Positions 1-8,583 of a stretch of 64,000 nucleotides of DNA are shown one piece after another; the stretch's first letter is position 1; each line of letters starts with the position of its first letter. Both the position numbers and the translations under genes were made by a program. The stretch spans positions 1 through 64,000 of the forward strand of contig NZ_JAIWJA010000006.1 of assembly GCF_020515695.1 (NCBI RefSeq), in the 5' to 3' direction. The notes below the pieces were generated by a model. It had not been told where the DNA came from and made no database searches. It saw only the letters and a list, made by a program, of their open reading frames with translations. The stretch comes from Pseudomonas sp. MWU16-30317 (GTDB lineage Bacteria > Pseudomonadota > Gammaproteobacteria > Pseudomonadales > Pseudomonadaceae).

Positions 1-9
1 ACAGAATTT

Positions 10-125
10 CTTGACGACCATAGAGCATTGGAACCACCTGATCCCATCCCGAACTCAGCAGTGAAACGATGCATCGCCGATGGTAGTGTGGGGTTTCCCC
101 ATGTGAGAGTAGGTCATCGTCAAGA
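10..125 (+). rRNA. rrf: 5S ribosomal RNA, copy 1
   Basis: The sequence has the Pseudomonas 5S signature. It contains the conserved CCGAACTCAG and GATGGTAGTGTGGGG blocks, and the 5' TCTTGACGA pairs with the 3' TCGTCAAGA to form helix I. The ends were set from that pairing and may be off by one to three bases. An intrinsic terminator follows. Confidence 0.93.
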
Positions 126-135
126 TTAAATTCCG

Positions 136-174
136 AAACCCCCATCTGCGAAGGCAGGTGGGGGTTTTGTCTTT
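136..174 (+). terminator. Intrinsic terminator after 5S copy 1
   Basis: A GC-rich stem (CCCCCATCTGC paired with GCAGGTGGGGG, loop GAAG) is followed by TTTTGTCTTT. The homologous stem after copy 2 carries a compensatory pair change, A-T here and G-C there, which supports a functional hairpin. Confidence 0.9.
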
Positions 175-235
175 AAGTAGAAGCTTCAAGTTTTTCGCTG
201 ATACGTCACCTGTTGACGGATCGGCTACAGAATTT

Positions 236-351
236 CTTGACGACCATAGAGCATTGGAACCACCTGATCCCATCCCGAACTCAGCAGTGAAACGATGCAT
301 CGCCGATGGTAGTGTGGGGTTTCCCCATGTGAGAGTAGGTCATCGTCAAGA
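236..351 (+). rRNA. rrf: 5S ribosomal RNA, copy 2
   Basis: This copy is identical to 5S copy 1 over the mature region, with the same terminal helix, and lies exactly 226 bp downstream. Some Pseudomonas genomes carry one more 5S gene than 16S/23S genes, which a tandem arrangement like this would explain. Confidence 0.93.
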
Positions 352-361
352 TTGAATTCCG

Positions 362-400
362 AAACCCCCGTCTGCTAGCGCAGGCGGGGGTTTTGTCTTT
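362..400 (+). terminator. Intrinsic terminator after 5S copy 2
   Basis: The stem CCCCCGTCTGC pairs with GCAGGCGGGGG (loop TAGC) and is followed by TTTTGTCTTT. The next 169 bp up to lapG show no gene and no confident promoter. Confidence 0.9.
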
Positions 401-569
401 CTGGCTCCCGCCAGGTCTCAAGCCCTAAAGCTCACCCCCTGCGCAGCCGATAAAGGTCGGTAGAACGATACAAGAGTGATTGCAAGGTGCCATTGTCTTT
501 TAGCCATCGACCCTGCACCATGCCGTTCCTGACCCCTGCCTTCTCGGACTGAACGCATTGGCGAGCCGT

Positions 570-1250
570 ATGAACCTGCGCTGGATGCTGCGCCGCCTTG
601 GGCTCGCCGTGCTGCTCGGTACGCTGCTGCTCGGCGGACTGCATGCCGATTGGGACTTCTCCCTGATCAGCCGCCGCGCCGAAGCCCTGTACGGGCCACT
701 GGGGCAGGGCAAGCAACGTATCGATGCCTGGCAGCAATTGCTGGCCACCCAGAAGCAGCTGAGCGAAGTACAGCGCCTGCAGGTGGTCAATCTGTTCTTC
801 AACCACCAGATACGCTACGCCGAAGACATCGACGTCTGGCATGTGGACGATTACTGGGCGACGCCCATCGAGGCCCTGTGGAAAGGTGCCGGCGATTGCG
901 AAGACTACGCCATCGCCAAGTACTTCAGCCTCCGTCACCTGGGCATCCCCAGCGACAAGCTGCGCATCACCTACGTCAAGGCACTGCAGCAGAACCGCGC
1001 GCACATGGTACTGACCTATTATTCCAGTCCCACCGCGATGCCGTTGGTACTCGACAGCCTGATGGACGATATCAAGTTCGCCAACCAGCGGCCCGACCTG
1101 CTGCCGGTTTATTCCTTCAACGCCGAAGGCTTATGGCTGACCGGTGCGGCGGGTGATAAAAAGGTCGGTGATGCCAAGCGCCTGTCCCGCTGGCAGGATG
1201 TACTGAAAAAGATGACCGCAGAAGGCTTCCCCGTTGAACCCGAAAATTAA
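570..1250 (+). CDS. lapG: LapG, periplasmic cysteine protease that releases LapA
   Basis: A bacterial transglutaminase-like (BTLCP) cysteine protease of 226 residues. LapG cuts the LapA N-terminus in the periplasm and frees the adhesin when c-di-GMP is low. The N-terminus is a signal/anchor (MNLRWMLRRLG followed by a Leu/Ala/Gly core). The catalytic triad is visible as Cys in GDCEDY (about 110), His in RAHMVL (about 145) and Asp in VLDSL (about 162). I chose ATG 570; an in-frame TTG at 558 would add four residues, and neither has a strong Shine-Dalgarno. lapD begins 12 bp downstream, so the two genes form an operon. LapD sequesters LapG when c-di-GMP is high. Confidence 0.93.
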   Translation: MNLRWMLRRLGLAVLLGTLLLGGLHADWDFSLISRRAEALYGPLGQGKQRIDAWQQLLATQKQLSEVQRLQVVNLFFNHQIRYAEDIDVWHVDDYWATPIEALWKGAGDCEDYAIAKYFSLRHLGIPSDKLRITYVKALQQNRAHMVLTYYSSPTAMPLVLDSLMDDIKFANQRPDLLPVYSFNAEGLWLTGAAGDKKVGDAKRLSRWQDVLKKMTAEGFPVEPEN

Positions 1251-1262
1251 TCAGGAGCACTG

Positions 1263-3209
1263 ATGTCTCTGTTCAAACAATTGCTCATCGCCATTTGCCT
1301 GTTCCTGATTGTCGCCTTCAGTGGCAGCTTCATGGTCAGCCTCGAGAGCTCGCGCGCCCAGTACGTCAACCAGTTGCGGTCTCATGCCCAGGATGCCGCC
1401 ACGGCCCTGGCGTTATCGTTGACGCCCAATATCGATGACCCGGCCATGGTCGAGTTGATGGTCAGCTCGATCTTCGACAGCGGTTATTATGCCAACATCA
1501 AGGTGGTCGACCTGAGCAACAACAAGGTCATGGTCGAACGCCATGCCGAACCGGGAGAGGGCGGTGTGCCCCACTGGTTCGTCAAGCTAATCGGCCTCGA
1601 CCCCGCTGGTGGCGACGCCATCGTCAGCCGCGGCTGGCAGCAGGCCGCTCGGGTCGAGGTGGTCAGCCATCCGATGTTCGCCCTCGCCAAGTTATGGGAC
1701 AGCGCCCTGGGCAGCCTGGGCTGGCTGCTACTGTGTGGTGCCGTCAGCGCCGTGCTGGGCGCTCTGCTGCTGCGTCGCCAGCTCAAGCCATTGGACTACA
1801 TGGTCGAGCAATCCCATGCCATCGCCCGGCGCGAATTCCTCAGCCTGCAAGAGCTGCCGCGCACGCCGGAACTGGCCCGCGTCGTACAGGCCATGAACCA
1901 GATGGTCGAGAAACTCAAGGCGCTGTTTCGCGAAGAAAGCGAGCGTAGCGAGAAGCTGCGCATCGAGTCCTATCAGGACGGCCTCACGGGCCTCGCCAAC
2001 CGCCGCTATTTCGACATGCAGCTCACCGCCCACGTCAGCAATATTGAAGAGGCCCGTGCGGGTTATCTGCTATTGCTGCGCGTCACTGACCTGGCCGGGC
2101 TCAACCAGCGCCTGGGTGGCCAGCGCACCGACGAATTGATCAAGGCCGTTGGCGAGCATCTGTCTCGCGCCTGTGCCAAGTACCCTGAGACACAGAATCT
2201 GGTGGCCCGCAGCCGCGGTGGCGAGTTCGCTGTGCTGGCCCCGGGCATGGTCCGCGCTGAAGCTCGGCAGTTCGCGCAACTGGTCGATGCCTCGCTCACC
2301 AGCCTGCACGAAACTGGCGCTACCGACATGGCCAGAGTGGCGTCCCTCGGTCTGGCCCCGTACAACCCCGGCGATTCGATCCAGGAGCTGCTGACACTGG
2401 CAGATCAGGCCCTTTCGCAGGCCGAAGCTCAAGGTGACAGCAACTGGGTGTGCCTGGCGCAAGACAGCTTGCCGGCCGTCATCGAAGACCATCACGCCTG
2501 GCACAGCTTGCTGGATCACGCCCTGGAACATGGCCGCTTCGAGCTGTACTTCCAGCCGGTGGTAGGTAGCAATGATCCGCAGCAGGTGATGCATCACAAG
2601 GTCATGTCGCGCCTGCGCGACGGCAAAGGCGGCACCGTTGCTGCGGGGCGCTTCCTGCCCTGGGTCGAACGCTTTGGCTGGTCGGCGCGTCTGGATCGCA
2701 TGATGATCGAACTGGTGTTCAAGCACCTGCAGGAGCACGACCACCCACTCGCACTCAATCTCTCCGGTGCGACCCTGGCCGATCCGCACTCGCTCAACCG
2801 CGTCTATGACCTGCTGGCCCACTATCCCGCTCTGGGCAAGCGCCTGACCCTGGAAGTCGGTGAAGAACAGGTGCCGGAACAAGCGGCGCTCGAGCAGATC
2901 ACCAAGCGCCTGCGCAGCCTCGGCTACAGCCTGAGCCTGCAGCGCTTTGGTGGCCGCTTCAGCATGATCGGCAACCTGGCCAACCTCGGCCTGGCGTACC
3001 TGAAAATCGACGGCAGCTACATCCGCGCGATTGATGAAGAAAGCCACAAGCGTCTGTTCATCGAAGCCATCCAGCGCGCTGCCCACAGCATCGATCTGCC
3101 GTTGATTGCCGAGCGCGTGGAGACGGAAGGGGAGATGCAGGTGATTCGCGAGATGGGCATCCAGGGTGTACAGGGCCGCCTGATCGGCGAGCCTGCGCCC
3201 TGGCAGTGA
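1263..3209 (+). CDS. lapD: LapD, inner-membrane c-di-GMP receptor controlling LapG
   Basis: 648 residues. TM helix about 7-25, periplasmic PAS-like domain about 26-150, second TM about 151-171, HAMP about 172-222, degenerate GGDEF about 235-395 and degenerate EAL about 410-645. The GGDEF motif reads RGGEF (318-322) and the EAL motif reads KVM (446-448). Both catalytic motifs are broken, as expected for a receptor rather than an enzyme. The periplasmic GW at 124-125 matches the Trp known to contact LapG in LapD. A good Shine-Dalgarno (AGGAG, 1253-1257) precedes ATG 1263. c-di-GMP binding to the EAL-like domain drives inside-out signalling that captures LapG and keeps LapA on the cell surface. 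Confidence 0.95.
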   Translation: MSLFKQLLIAICLFLIVAFSGSFMVSLESSRAQYVNQLRSHAQDAATALALSLTPNIDDPAMVELMVSSIFDSGYYANIKVVDLSNNKVMVERHAEPGEGGVPHWFVKLIGLDPAGGDAIVSRGWQQAARVEVVSHPMFALAKLWDSALGSLGWLLLCGAVSAVLGALLLRRQLKPLDYMVEQSHAIARREFLSLQELPRTPELARVVQAMNQMVEKLKALFREESERSEKLRIESYQDGLTGLANRRYFDMQLTAHVSNIEEARAGYLLLLRVTDLAGLNQRLGGQRTDELIKAVGEHLSRACAKYPETQNLVARSRGGEFAVLAPGMVRAEARQFAQLVDASLTSLHETGATDMARVASLGLAPYNPGDSIQELLTLADQALSQAEAQGDSNWVCLAQDSLPAVIEDHHAWHSLLDHALEHGRFELYFQPVVGSNDPQQVMHHKVMSRLRDGKGGTVAAGRFLPWVERFGWSARLDRMMIELVFKHLQEHDHPLALNLSGATLADPHSLNRVYDLLAHYPALGKRLTLEVGEEQVPEQAALEQITKRLRSLGYSLSLQRFGGRFSMIGNLANLGLAYLKIDGSYIRAIDEESHKRLFIEAIQRAAHSIDLPLIAERVETEGEMQVIREMGIQGVQGRLIGEPAPWQ

Positions 3210-3224
3210 GACCGCGTCGCCTGC

Positions 3225-3288
3225 TTCGCTAGCAAGCTACACTCCCACAGCGTGAATCAATCCTGTGGGAGCACAGCTTGCTGGCGAA
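3225..3288. repeat. REP-like inverted repeat between convergent lapD and importer genes
   Basis: The left arm (3225-3250, ending ACTCCCACAG) is an imperfect inverted copy of the right arm (3263-3288, starting CTGTGGGAGC). The central 12 bp form the loop. The GTGGGAGC core is typical of Pseudomonas REP palindromes. It lies between two convergent genes and may act as a bidirectional terminator. Confidence 0.7.
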
Positions 3289-3313
3289 GAGGGCTGCACG
3301 GCTAGCGCATATT

Positions 3314-4174
3314 TCAGCGCTGCATGCCCCAGCGCTTCACCGTGACGCGTTCGAGGGTAGCGAACACCAGGTTCTCCACCAGCAGCCCGATCAAAATCAC
3401 CACCGCCAGCCCAGCGAACACCTTGTCGGTGTACAGCTCGTTGCGGTTCTGGAAGATGTACCACCCCAGCCCGCCTTTACCGCCCGTGGCACCGAATACC
3501 AGCTCCGCCGCCACCAGCGTGCGCCAGGCAAATGCCCAGCCGATCTTGAGCCCTGACAGAATCGACGGCAACGCCGCCGGCACCAGGATCAGCGCCACGA
3601 AACGCACGCCCTTGAGCCCATAGTTGCGGCCGGCCATGCGCAGCGTATCGGACACGCCCAGGAAGCCCGTGTAGGTGTTCAGCGCCATGGTCCACAGCAC
3701 CGAGTGCACGAGCACGAAAATCAGGCTGTTGTCGCCCAGGCCGAACCAAAGCAGCGCTAACGGCAGCAAGGCAATGGCAGGCAGTGGGTTGAACATCGAC
3801 GTCAGGGTGCCCAGCAGATCACGGCCGAACTGGGTCGACACAGCCAGCGTCGTCAAGCCGAAGGCCAGCACGATACCAATCAGATAGCCCTTGATCAGCA
3901 CCACCAGCGATACCGCCACCTTGGCCGGCAGCTCACCGCTCCACATGCCCTCGGCCAAGGCCTTGGCCGTCTGCAGAAAGCTCGGCAGCAGCAGATCGTT
4001 ATCGGTATAGCGCGCGGCAACTTCCCAGGCGATGGCCAGCAGCACCAGGATCAGGCTCTTGCGCAACCAGCCTTGTTGCCAGAGGCGCTGCCACACGCTG
4101 ATTTCTCGTTCCAGGGCGATGCCGCTCAGCGGCTCCAGAACGACCTCGTATTCCTGTCTCAGGGGATGGGTCAT
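3314..4174 (-). CDS. ABC transporter permease, SsuC/TauC family
   Basis: Inner-membrane permease of 286 residues in the nitrate/sulfonate/taurine branch of the BPD_transp_1 family. It has about six hydrophobic segments. The EAA loop that docks on the ATPase lies around the segment GRNYGLKGVRF. The start MTHPLRQ at 4174 was chosen because GGGGAG lies just upstream; the open frame extends further only by overlapping the ATPase gene. It is last in a four-gene minus-strand operon (dioxygenase, binding protein, ATPase, permease), 16 bp from the ATPase gene. The family supports an organosulfonate or sulfate-ester substrate; the exact compound is inferred. Confidence 0.85.
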   Translation of the reverse strand: MTHPLRQEYEVVLEPLSGIALEREISVWQRLWQQGWLRKSLILVLLAIAWEVAARYTDNDLLLPSFLQTAKALAEGMWSGELPAKVAVSLVVLIKGYLIGIVLAFGLTTLAVSTQFGRDLLGTLTSMFNPLPAIALLPLALLWFGLGDNSLIFVLVHSVLWTMALNTYTGFLGVSDTLRMAGRNYGLKGVRFVALILVPAALPSILSGLKIGWAFAWRTLVAAELVFGATGGKGGLGWYIFQNRNELYTDKVFAGLAVVILIGLLVENLVFATLERVTVKRWGMQR

Positions 4175-4190
4175 GGTCAGGTCTCCCCTG

Positions 4191-5054
4191 TCAGTAAGCG
4201 ATACGGATGTCGGCGAAGTGCTCGATGGTTTCCGGCACGGGGGCCTGATCCTCATCGAACAGCAACCGGTGAATGCGCCGAGCGGTCGCCTGGAAGCCAT
4301 CGCCACCCAGGCTGTGCATGTTGTACTGATGACTGTGCACCTCGGCACGCACGCGGCCGGGATGGGGCGACAGCAGCAGGATGCGATTACCCACCACCAG
4401 CGCCTCCTCGATCGAGTGCGTGACGAACAGCAGCGTGAAGCGCACTTCTTCCCACAACAGCAGCAGCTCTTCCTGCATCTTGCGCCGGGTCAGGGCATCC
4501 AGTGCAGCGAAAGGCTCGTCCATCAGCAGGATCTTGGGCTGCATGGCCAACGCGCGGGCAATGGCGACCCGTGCCTTCATACCGCCCGACAGCGTGTGCG
4601 GATAGGCATCGGCGAATCCGCCCAGGCCGACTTTGTCGAGATAGTGCAGGGCACGCTCTTCGGCTTCCATGCGCTTGAGGGTGCGCGATGCCAGGAGCGG
4701 AAACATGACGTTCTGCTTGACCGTTTTCCACGGCGGCAGCTGGTCGAATTCCTGAAAGACCACGATGCGGTCCGGGCCAGGTCCCTCGACTCGCTGGCCG
4801 TCGAGGCTGATCTGGCCTTCGGTGGGGCTATGAAAGCCGGCCACTGCCTTGAGCAGCGTCGACTTGCCACAACCCGAAGGGCCGAGCAGTACGAAACGGT
4901 CGCTGCGGTCGACTTCGAAACTGACCTGGTGGGTCGCCTGCACCACGCTGTGAGCAGTGCGGTATTGCAGACTGACGTTGTCGACTTGCAGCAGCGCTTG
5001 CGCGCGGGTATCAGGCGCGATGCTGGCCTCGTGGCCTTGCACAGGTGCGTTCAT
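4191..5054 (-). CDS. ABC transporter ATP-binding protein, SsuB/TauB family
   Basis: 287-residue cytoplasmic ATPase. Walker A is GPSGCGKST (58-66), the signature LSGGMKAR begins at 155, and Walker B is ILLMDEP (175-181), followed by the D-loop ALD. The H-loop His is in LLFVTHSIEEAL. Only 6 bp separate it from the upstream binding-protein gene. It should power the adjacent permease. The C-terminal extension after the NBD (about 40 residues) is typical of this subfamily. Confidence 0.88.
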   Translation of the reverse strand: MNAPVQGHEASIAPDTRAQALLQVDNVSLQYRTAHSVVQATHQVSFEVDRSDRFVLLGPSGCGKSTLLKAVAGFHSPTEGQISLDGQRVEGPGPDRIVVFQEFDQLPPWKTVKQNVMFPLLASRTLKRMEAEERALHYLDKVGLGGFADAYPHTLSGGMKARVAIARALAMQPKILLMDEPFAALDALTRRKMQEELLLLWEEVRFTLLFVTHSIEEALVVGNRILLLSPHPGRVRAEVHSHQYNMHSLGGDGFQATARRIHRLLFDEDQAPVPETIEHFADIRIAY

Positions 5055-5060
5055 GGCGGA

Positions 5061-6080
5061 TCAGCTCCCCTGCAGCGGTTTTTCATCCTGGAAGAAGTAA
5101 TCTTTCCAGGACTCGGGCTTGTTCTTGATCGCACCGATGCGGTACATGAACTCGGCCAGTGGGTAAGTGCCCTTAGGCGTGATGCTGAATTCGAACTGCG
5201 GGTTGTCGATGATCTTCAGCAGTGCAGCGCGGTCGATCTTGGCGCCGGTCACGCGGATATAGGTATCGGCTGCTGCACCTTTGTCCTTCTGGGCGAAATC
5301 GGCGGCTTCAGCGAGCGCCTCGATGAACGCCTTGTAGGTCTTGGGATTCTTCTCGCGGAATTTCTCGGTGGCGAACAGTACGGTCGGCGAGTTCGGGCCC
5401 AGCAGATCGTTGGTGTTGAGCACCACATGCACGTTAGGGTTGGCCAGCTCTTGATCCTGGAACGGCGGGTTGGAGAAGTGGCCCGACAGTTCGGTGCCAC
5501 CGGCGATCAGCGCGGCACTGGCGTCCGGGTGCGGCAGGGCGATGGTGTACTTGTCGAGTCGATCGAACGACTTGTCACCCCACTGCTTGGCGGCAGCGTA
5601 TTGCAGGAAGCGCGACTGCACCGAGACACCCACGGCCGGAACAGCGATGCGGTCTTTCTCGGTGAAGTCGGCGATGGTCTTGACGTTGGGGTTGTTGCTT
5701 AACAGGTAGTAAGGGAAGTTGCCCAGCGACGCCACGGCCTTGACGTTCTGGCGGCCGTGGGTGCGGTCCCAGATGGTCAGCAGCGGGCCGACGCCGGCAC
5801 CGGCGATATCGATGGAGCCGGACAGCAGCGCGTCGTTGACCGCCGAGCCGCCGGACAGCTGCATCCAGTCGACCTTGATGTCGATGCCTTCCTGCTTGCC
5901 GTACTTCTCGATCAGGTGCTGATCGCGCACCACGTTGAGCAGCAGATAGACGATGCCGAACTGTTCAGCGATGCGGATTTCGCCTTCAGCCTGCGCGGCG
6001 GCGGGGGCTACCAGGCTGCCGGCCACCAGGCTGACACCCAGGCCGATGGTCGCTGCCAGGCGATTGATACGTTTGAACAT
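5061..6080 (-). CDS. Periplasmic substrate-binding protein, NrtA/SsuA/TauA-like
   Basis: 339 residues with a classical Sec signal peptide (positive MFKRINRLAA, hydrophobic core, cleavage after about AAAQA at 32). The mature part is an NMT1/OpuAC-like type II binding fold. A Shine-Dalgarno AGGAG lies 8 bp before the ATG. Sequence from the mature start (GEIRIAEQFGIVYLL) does not resemble the classical taurine binder as I remember it, so I do not assign tauA. It delivers the ligand to the downstream permease/ATPase pair. Sulfur-starvation control (CysB/Cbl type) would be expected from the family but no site is demonstrated. Confidence 0.82.
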   Translation of the reverse strand: MFKRINRLAATIGLGVSLVAGSLVAPAAAQAEGEIRIAEQFGIVYLLLNVVRDQHLIEKYGKQEGIDIKVDWMQLSGGSAVNDALLSGSIDIAGAGVGPLLTIWDRTHGRQNVKAVASLGNFPYYLLSNNPNVKTIADFTEKDRIAVPAVGVSVQSRFLQYAAAKQWGDKSFDRLDKYTIALPHPDASAALIAGGTELSGHFSNPPFQDQELANPNVHVVLNTNDLLGPNSPTVLFATEKFREKNPKTYKAFIEALAEAADFAQKDKGAAADTYIRVTGAKIDRAALLKIIDNPQFEFSITPKGTYPLAEFMYRIGAIKNKPESWKDYFFQDEKPLQGS

Positions 6081-6157
6081 GGTTCAGCTCCTGAACGGGA
6101 CAACCCCGGCGTAACGGCCGGGGTACAAAATAATGACGTGTGCTCGAGGGTCGCGAA

Positions 6158-7054
6158 TCAGAACGGCGCGTCGCCCTGGATGGTGGTGCGCAGCAGCTTG
6201 CGGCGCATATGGCTCGGGCAGCCAGCGGCCAGGTGGATCAGGGAGCGGTTGTCCCAGAACACCATGTCGCCGTCCTGCCACTGATGGCGATGGATGTTTT
6301 CCGGACGCACGCTGTGGGCGTACAGCTCAGTGAGGATCTGCTGGCTCTCGTCTACCGGCAAGCCGACGATATTGGTCGTGAAACCCTCGCTGACGAACAG
6401 CGCCTTGCGCCCGGTTTCAGGATGGGTGCGCACGATCGGGTGGTCGACCACCTGCACCTGAGCCAGTTGCTCGGGGGTGAGGGTCGGACGCCAGTTGCCT
6501 TCGAATTTGGTCTCGCTGTAACGCGCGGTGTAGGAATGTGACGCTTTGCGTCCATCGATGGCCTCGCGCAATGCTTGCGGCAAGCCGTCGTAGGCTTTGT
6601 GCATATCGGCAAACAGCGTGTCGCCGCCTTCGGCTGGGAGCTCTTGGGCGTAGAGCATCGAGCCCAGGCTCGGCAGCTCTTTATAGGAAAGATCCGAGTG
6701 CCAGAATTTACCCGCATCGCCCAGGCCGATGGCTTGGCCGTTCTCGATGATGTTCGAGACGATGAGGATTTCCGGGTGATTGGCCAGCAGGAACTGCTTG
6801 AGCACGTGGATCTGCAGCACGCCGAAACGACGGCTGAAGTCGATCTGTTGCTGCGGGGTGATGTGCAGCCCGCGGAACACCACCACGTGATAGTCGAGGT
6901 GGGCGCGATGAATGCGCGCGAAGTCCTGGTCATTGACCGGCAGACTTAGGTCCAGGCCAATGATCTCGGCGCCGACGTTGCCGGCCAGGGGGCGGATTTC
7001 AAACGCTTGCTGGGCGCCTTGGAAGGCTGGCGCAGCGACAGAAGCCGAAGACAT
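6158..7054 (-). CDS. TauD/TfdA-family Fe(II)/2-oxoglutarate dioxygenase
   Basis: 298 residues from the ATG at 7054, which has GGAGA upstream. The facial triad is visible as His119-x-Asp121 (FWHSDLSY) and the distal His274 (NRSLIHLA). Arg289 (RKLLRTTI) fits the 2-oxoglutarate-binding Arg. Enzymes of this family hydroxylate the carbon next to a sulfonate or sulfate ester and so release sulfite or sulfate, or hydroxylate phenoxyacetates. It is first in the operon with a sulfonate-type importer, so organosulfur scavenging is the best guess. The region after the HxD differs from classical TauD, so the substrate is open. The 131 bp upstream to 7185 contains a possible -10 (TATAGT, minus strand, 7110-7115) without a convincing -35. 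Confidence 0.85.
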   Translation of the reverse strand: MSSASVAAPAFQGAQQAFEIRPLAGNVGAEIIGLDLSLPVNDQDFARIHRAHLDYHVVVFRGLHITPQQQIDFSRRFGVLQIHVLKQFLLANHPEILIVSNIIENGQAIGLGDAGKFWHSDLSYKELPSLGSMLYAQELPAEGGDTLFADMHKAYDGLPQALREAIDGRKASHSYTARYSETKFEGNWRPTLTPEQLAQVQVVDHPIVRTHPETGRKALFVSEGFTTNIVGLPVDESQQILTELYAHSVRPENIHRHQWQDGDMVFWDNRSLIHLAAGCPSHMRRKLLRTTIQGDAPF

Positions 7055-7185
7055 GATCGTTCTCCAAAAAACTTGCGCGACCCGGGGCAAGGTACGCTAC
7101 GTGAGGAGAACTATAACGATCTAAAAAAAGGAAACTAAATACCGATTGGCGCTAAGCATAAAACCAAAAACAACGCGCAACCGCC

Positions 7186-7210
7186 GTGGGAGCGCGCAGC
7201 CCGCTCCCAC
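7186..7210 (-). terminator. Hairpin downstream of lapC
   Basis: A 9-bp perfect stem (GTGGGAGCG / CGCTCCCAC, loop 7195-7201) lies 15 bp past the lapC stop. It is followed on the minus strand by a T-rich stretch a few bases later. The core also resembles a single REP unit. Confidence 0.6.
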
Positions 7211-7224
7211 CAGAAGCCCTGCCA

Positions 7225-8583
7225 TCACCGCTCGTGCAGCGCCTCGGCCCGGGCACGGATGATCGGCTTGAGCAGATAGCTCAGCACGCTCTTCTTGCCG
7301 GTGATGATATCCACCGACGCCACCATCCCGGGGATGATCAGCAGCGGCTTTTCATCGGTGCCCAGGTGGCTCTTCTCGGTGCGCAAGGTGATCACGTAAT
7401 AAGTGTTCTTCTTGTCCTCGTCCTGAATGGTGTCGGCGCCGATCTGTTCGAGCTTGGCCTTCAGGCCGCCATAGATGGTGTAGTCATAGGCGCTGAACTT
7501 GACGATCGCTTCCTGGCCCGGGTGCAGGAAGGCGATGTCCTGCGGACGAATACGCGCCTCCACCAGCAAGGTGTCGTCCAATGGCACCACTTCCACCAGG
7601 TCGCTGCCCGGCTGGATCACGCCGCCGACGGTGTTCACCAGCAACTGCTTGATGATGCCGCGCACGGGTGAGGTGACCATGGTCCGGCTGACCCGGTCTT
7701 CCAGGCCCTTGGATGTGGCCTGGGCCTTGTTGAGGTTGGTACGTGCTTCGTTGAGCTGGGTCAGGGCGTCACTGCGGAACTTGCCACGGGTCTCGTCGAC
7801 CTTGCGCTGCACTTCATTGATAGCCGCCTGAGCGCGCGGAATCGCCAGCCCGGTGGAATCCATCTGCCCACGCGTCTCGACTTCCGAGCGCTTGAGCCGC
7901 AGCATTTCGACCGGCGACACCGCACCCTGAGCGACCAGCGGTTCGGACATGCCGATCTCCTGGCGCAACAGGCCGAGGCTGTTGCGGTACTGCTCCTGCT
8001 TGGACTGGTATTCGCGCAGTTCTTGCTGGCGCTGCACCAACTGCTGTTGCAGGCCGCCGATTTCATCGCCCAATTGCTGGCGACGGCTCTGGTACAGCGA
8101 CTCTTCGTCGGCCGTCTGCTTGGGCGCACGCTGGCGCACATCAGCGGTGAAGTTCAGCGGCCGGCCGTCGACCTCGGCGCTCAGGCGCTCGACCCGCAGC
8201 TCGGCGGCCACGCGGTCGGCATCGGTCTCGCCGACGTTGGACTTGAAGCGCGTGTCATCGAGGCGGATCAACGGCGCACCGGCGTCGACGATCTCGCCTT
8301 CGTGCACGTAGATCTGCGCGACGATGCCGCCTTCCAGGTTCTGGATCTTCTGGACCTTCGACGAGGGGATGGCCTTGCCTTCGCCCTTGGTCACTTCATC
8401 GATCACCGCGAAGTGCGCCCACAGCACCAGGAAGGTAAAGAAGGCGATCACCGCCCAGATGGTCAGGCGCACGATGCGCGGGGCGTCATCGATGAGCGCC
8501 TTGTTGACCTCGGGCATCGGCTGGCCTTCGAGCGAAGGTTTGCCTTTGAAGTAGGCGCCAATACCGCCGGACTTAAGCAACAT
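7225..8583 (-). CDS. lapC: LapC, periplasmic adaptor (HlyD family) of the LapA type I secretion system
   Basis: 452-residue membrane-fusion protein. It has a short cytoplasmic N-terminus, one TM helix (about 38-60, LTIWAVIAFFTFLVLW), a lipoyl half motif near 90-110 (LEGGIVAQIYV), a long coiled-coil hairpin (about 150-300), then the second lipoyl half and beta-barrel domain. It bridges the LapB ATPase and the LapE outer-membrane channel. Its start overlaps the end of lapB by 11 bp, indicating translational coupling. Length and arrangement match HlyD/LapC proteins. Confidence 0.93.
   Translation of the reverse strand: MLLKSGGIGAYFKGKPSLEGQPMPEVNKALIDDAPRIVRLTIWAVIAFFTFLVLWAHFAVIDEVTKGEGKAIPSSKVQKIQNLEGGIVAQIYVHEGEIVDAGAPLIRLDDTRFKSNVGETDADRVAAELRVERLSAEVDGRPLNFTADVRQRAPKQTADEESLYQSRRQQLGDEIGGLQQQLVQRQQELREYQSKQEQYRNSLGLLRQEIGMSEPLVAQGAVSPVEMLRLKRSEVETRGQMDSTGLAIPRAQAAINEVQRKVDETRGKFRSDALTQLNEARTNLNKAQATSKGLEDRVSRTMVTSPVRGIIKQLLVNTVGGVIQPGSDLVEVVPLDDTLLVEARIRPQDIAFLHPGQEAIVKFSAYDYTIYGGLKAKLEQIGADTIQDEDKKNTYYVITLRTEKSHLGTDEKPLLIIPGMVASVDIITGKKSVLSYLLKPIIRARAEALHER

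Larger units (their letters stand above)
1..400. repeat. Tandem duplication of 5S rRNA gene plus terminator
   Basis: A unit of about 174 bp (5S gene plus terminator) at 1-174 recurs at 227-400, offset by 226 bp. The 5S parts are identical from 1-127 and 227-353. The copies then differ by an A/G change at 128/354 and in the terminator stem. The intervening 52 bp (175-226) holds nothing I can identify. This is the distal end of an rrn operon whose 16S and 23S genes would lie left of the window. Confidence 0.85.

Noticed and set aside
55..355. Short ORFs inside the 5S genes
   Set aside because: They lie within rRNA sequence on both strands and are not protein genes.
4032..5702. Plus-strand open frame of 556 codons across the ABC importer genes
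   Set aside because: It is antisense to three genes with clear motifs (permease, Walker-motif ATPase, binding protein) and shows no domain itself.
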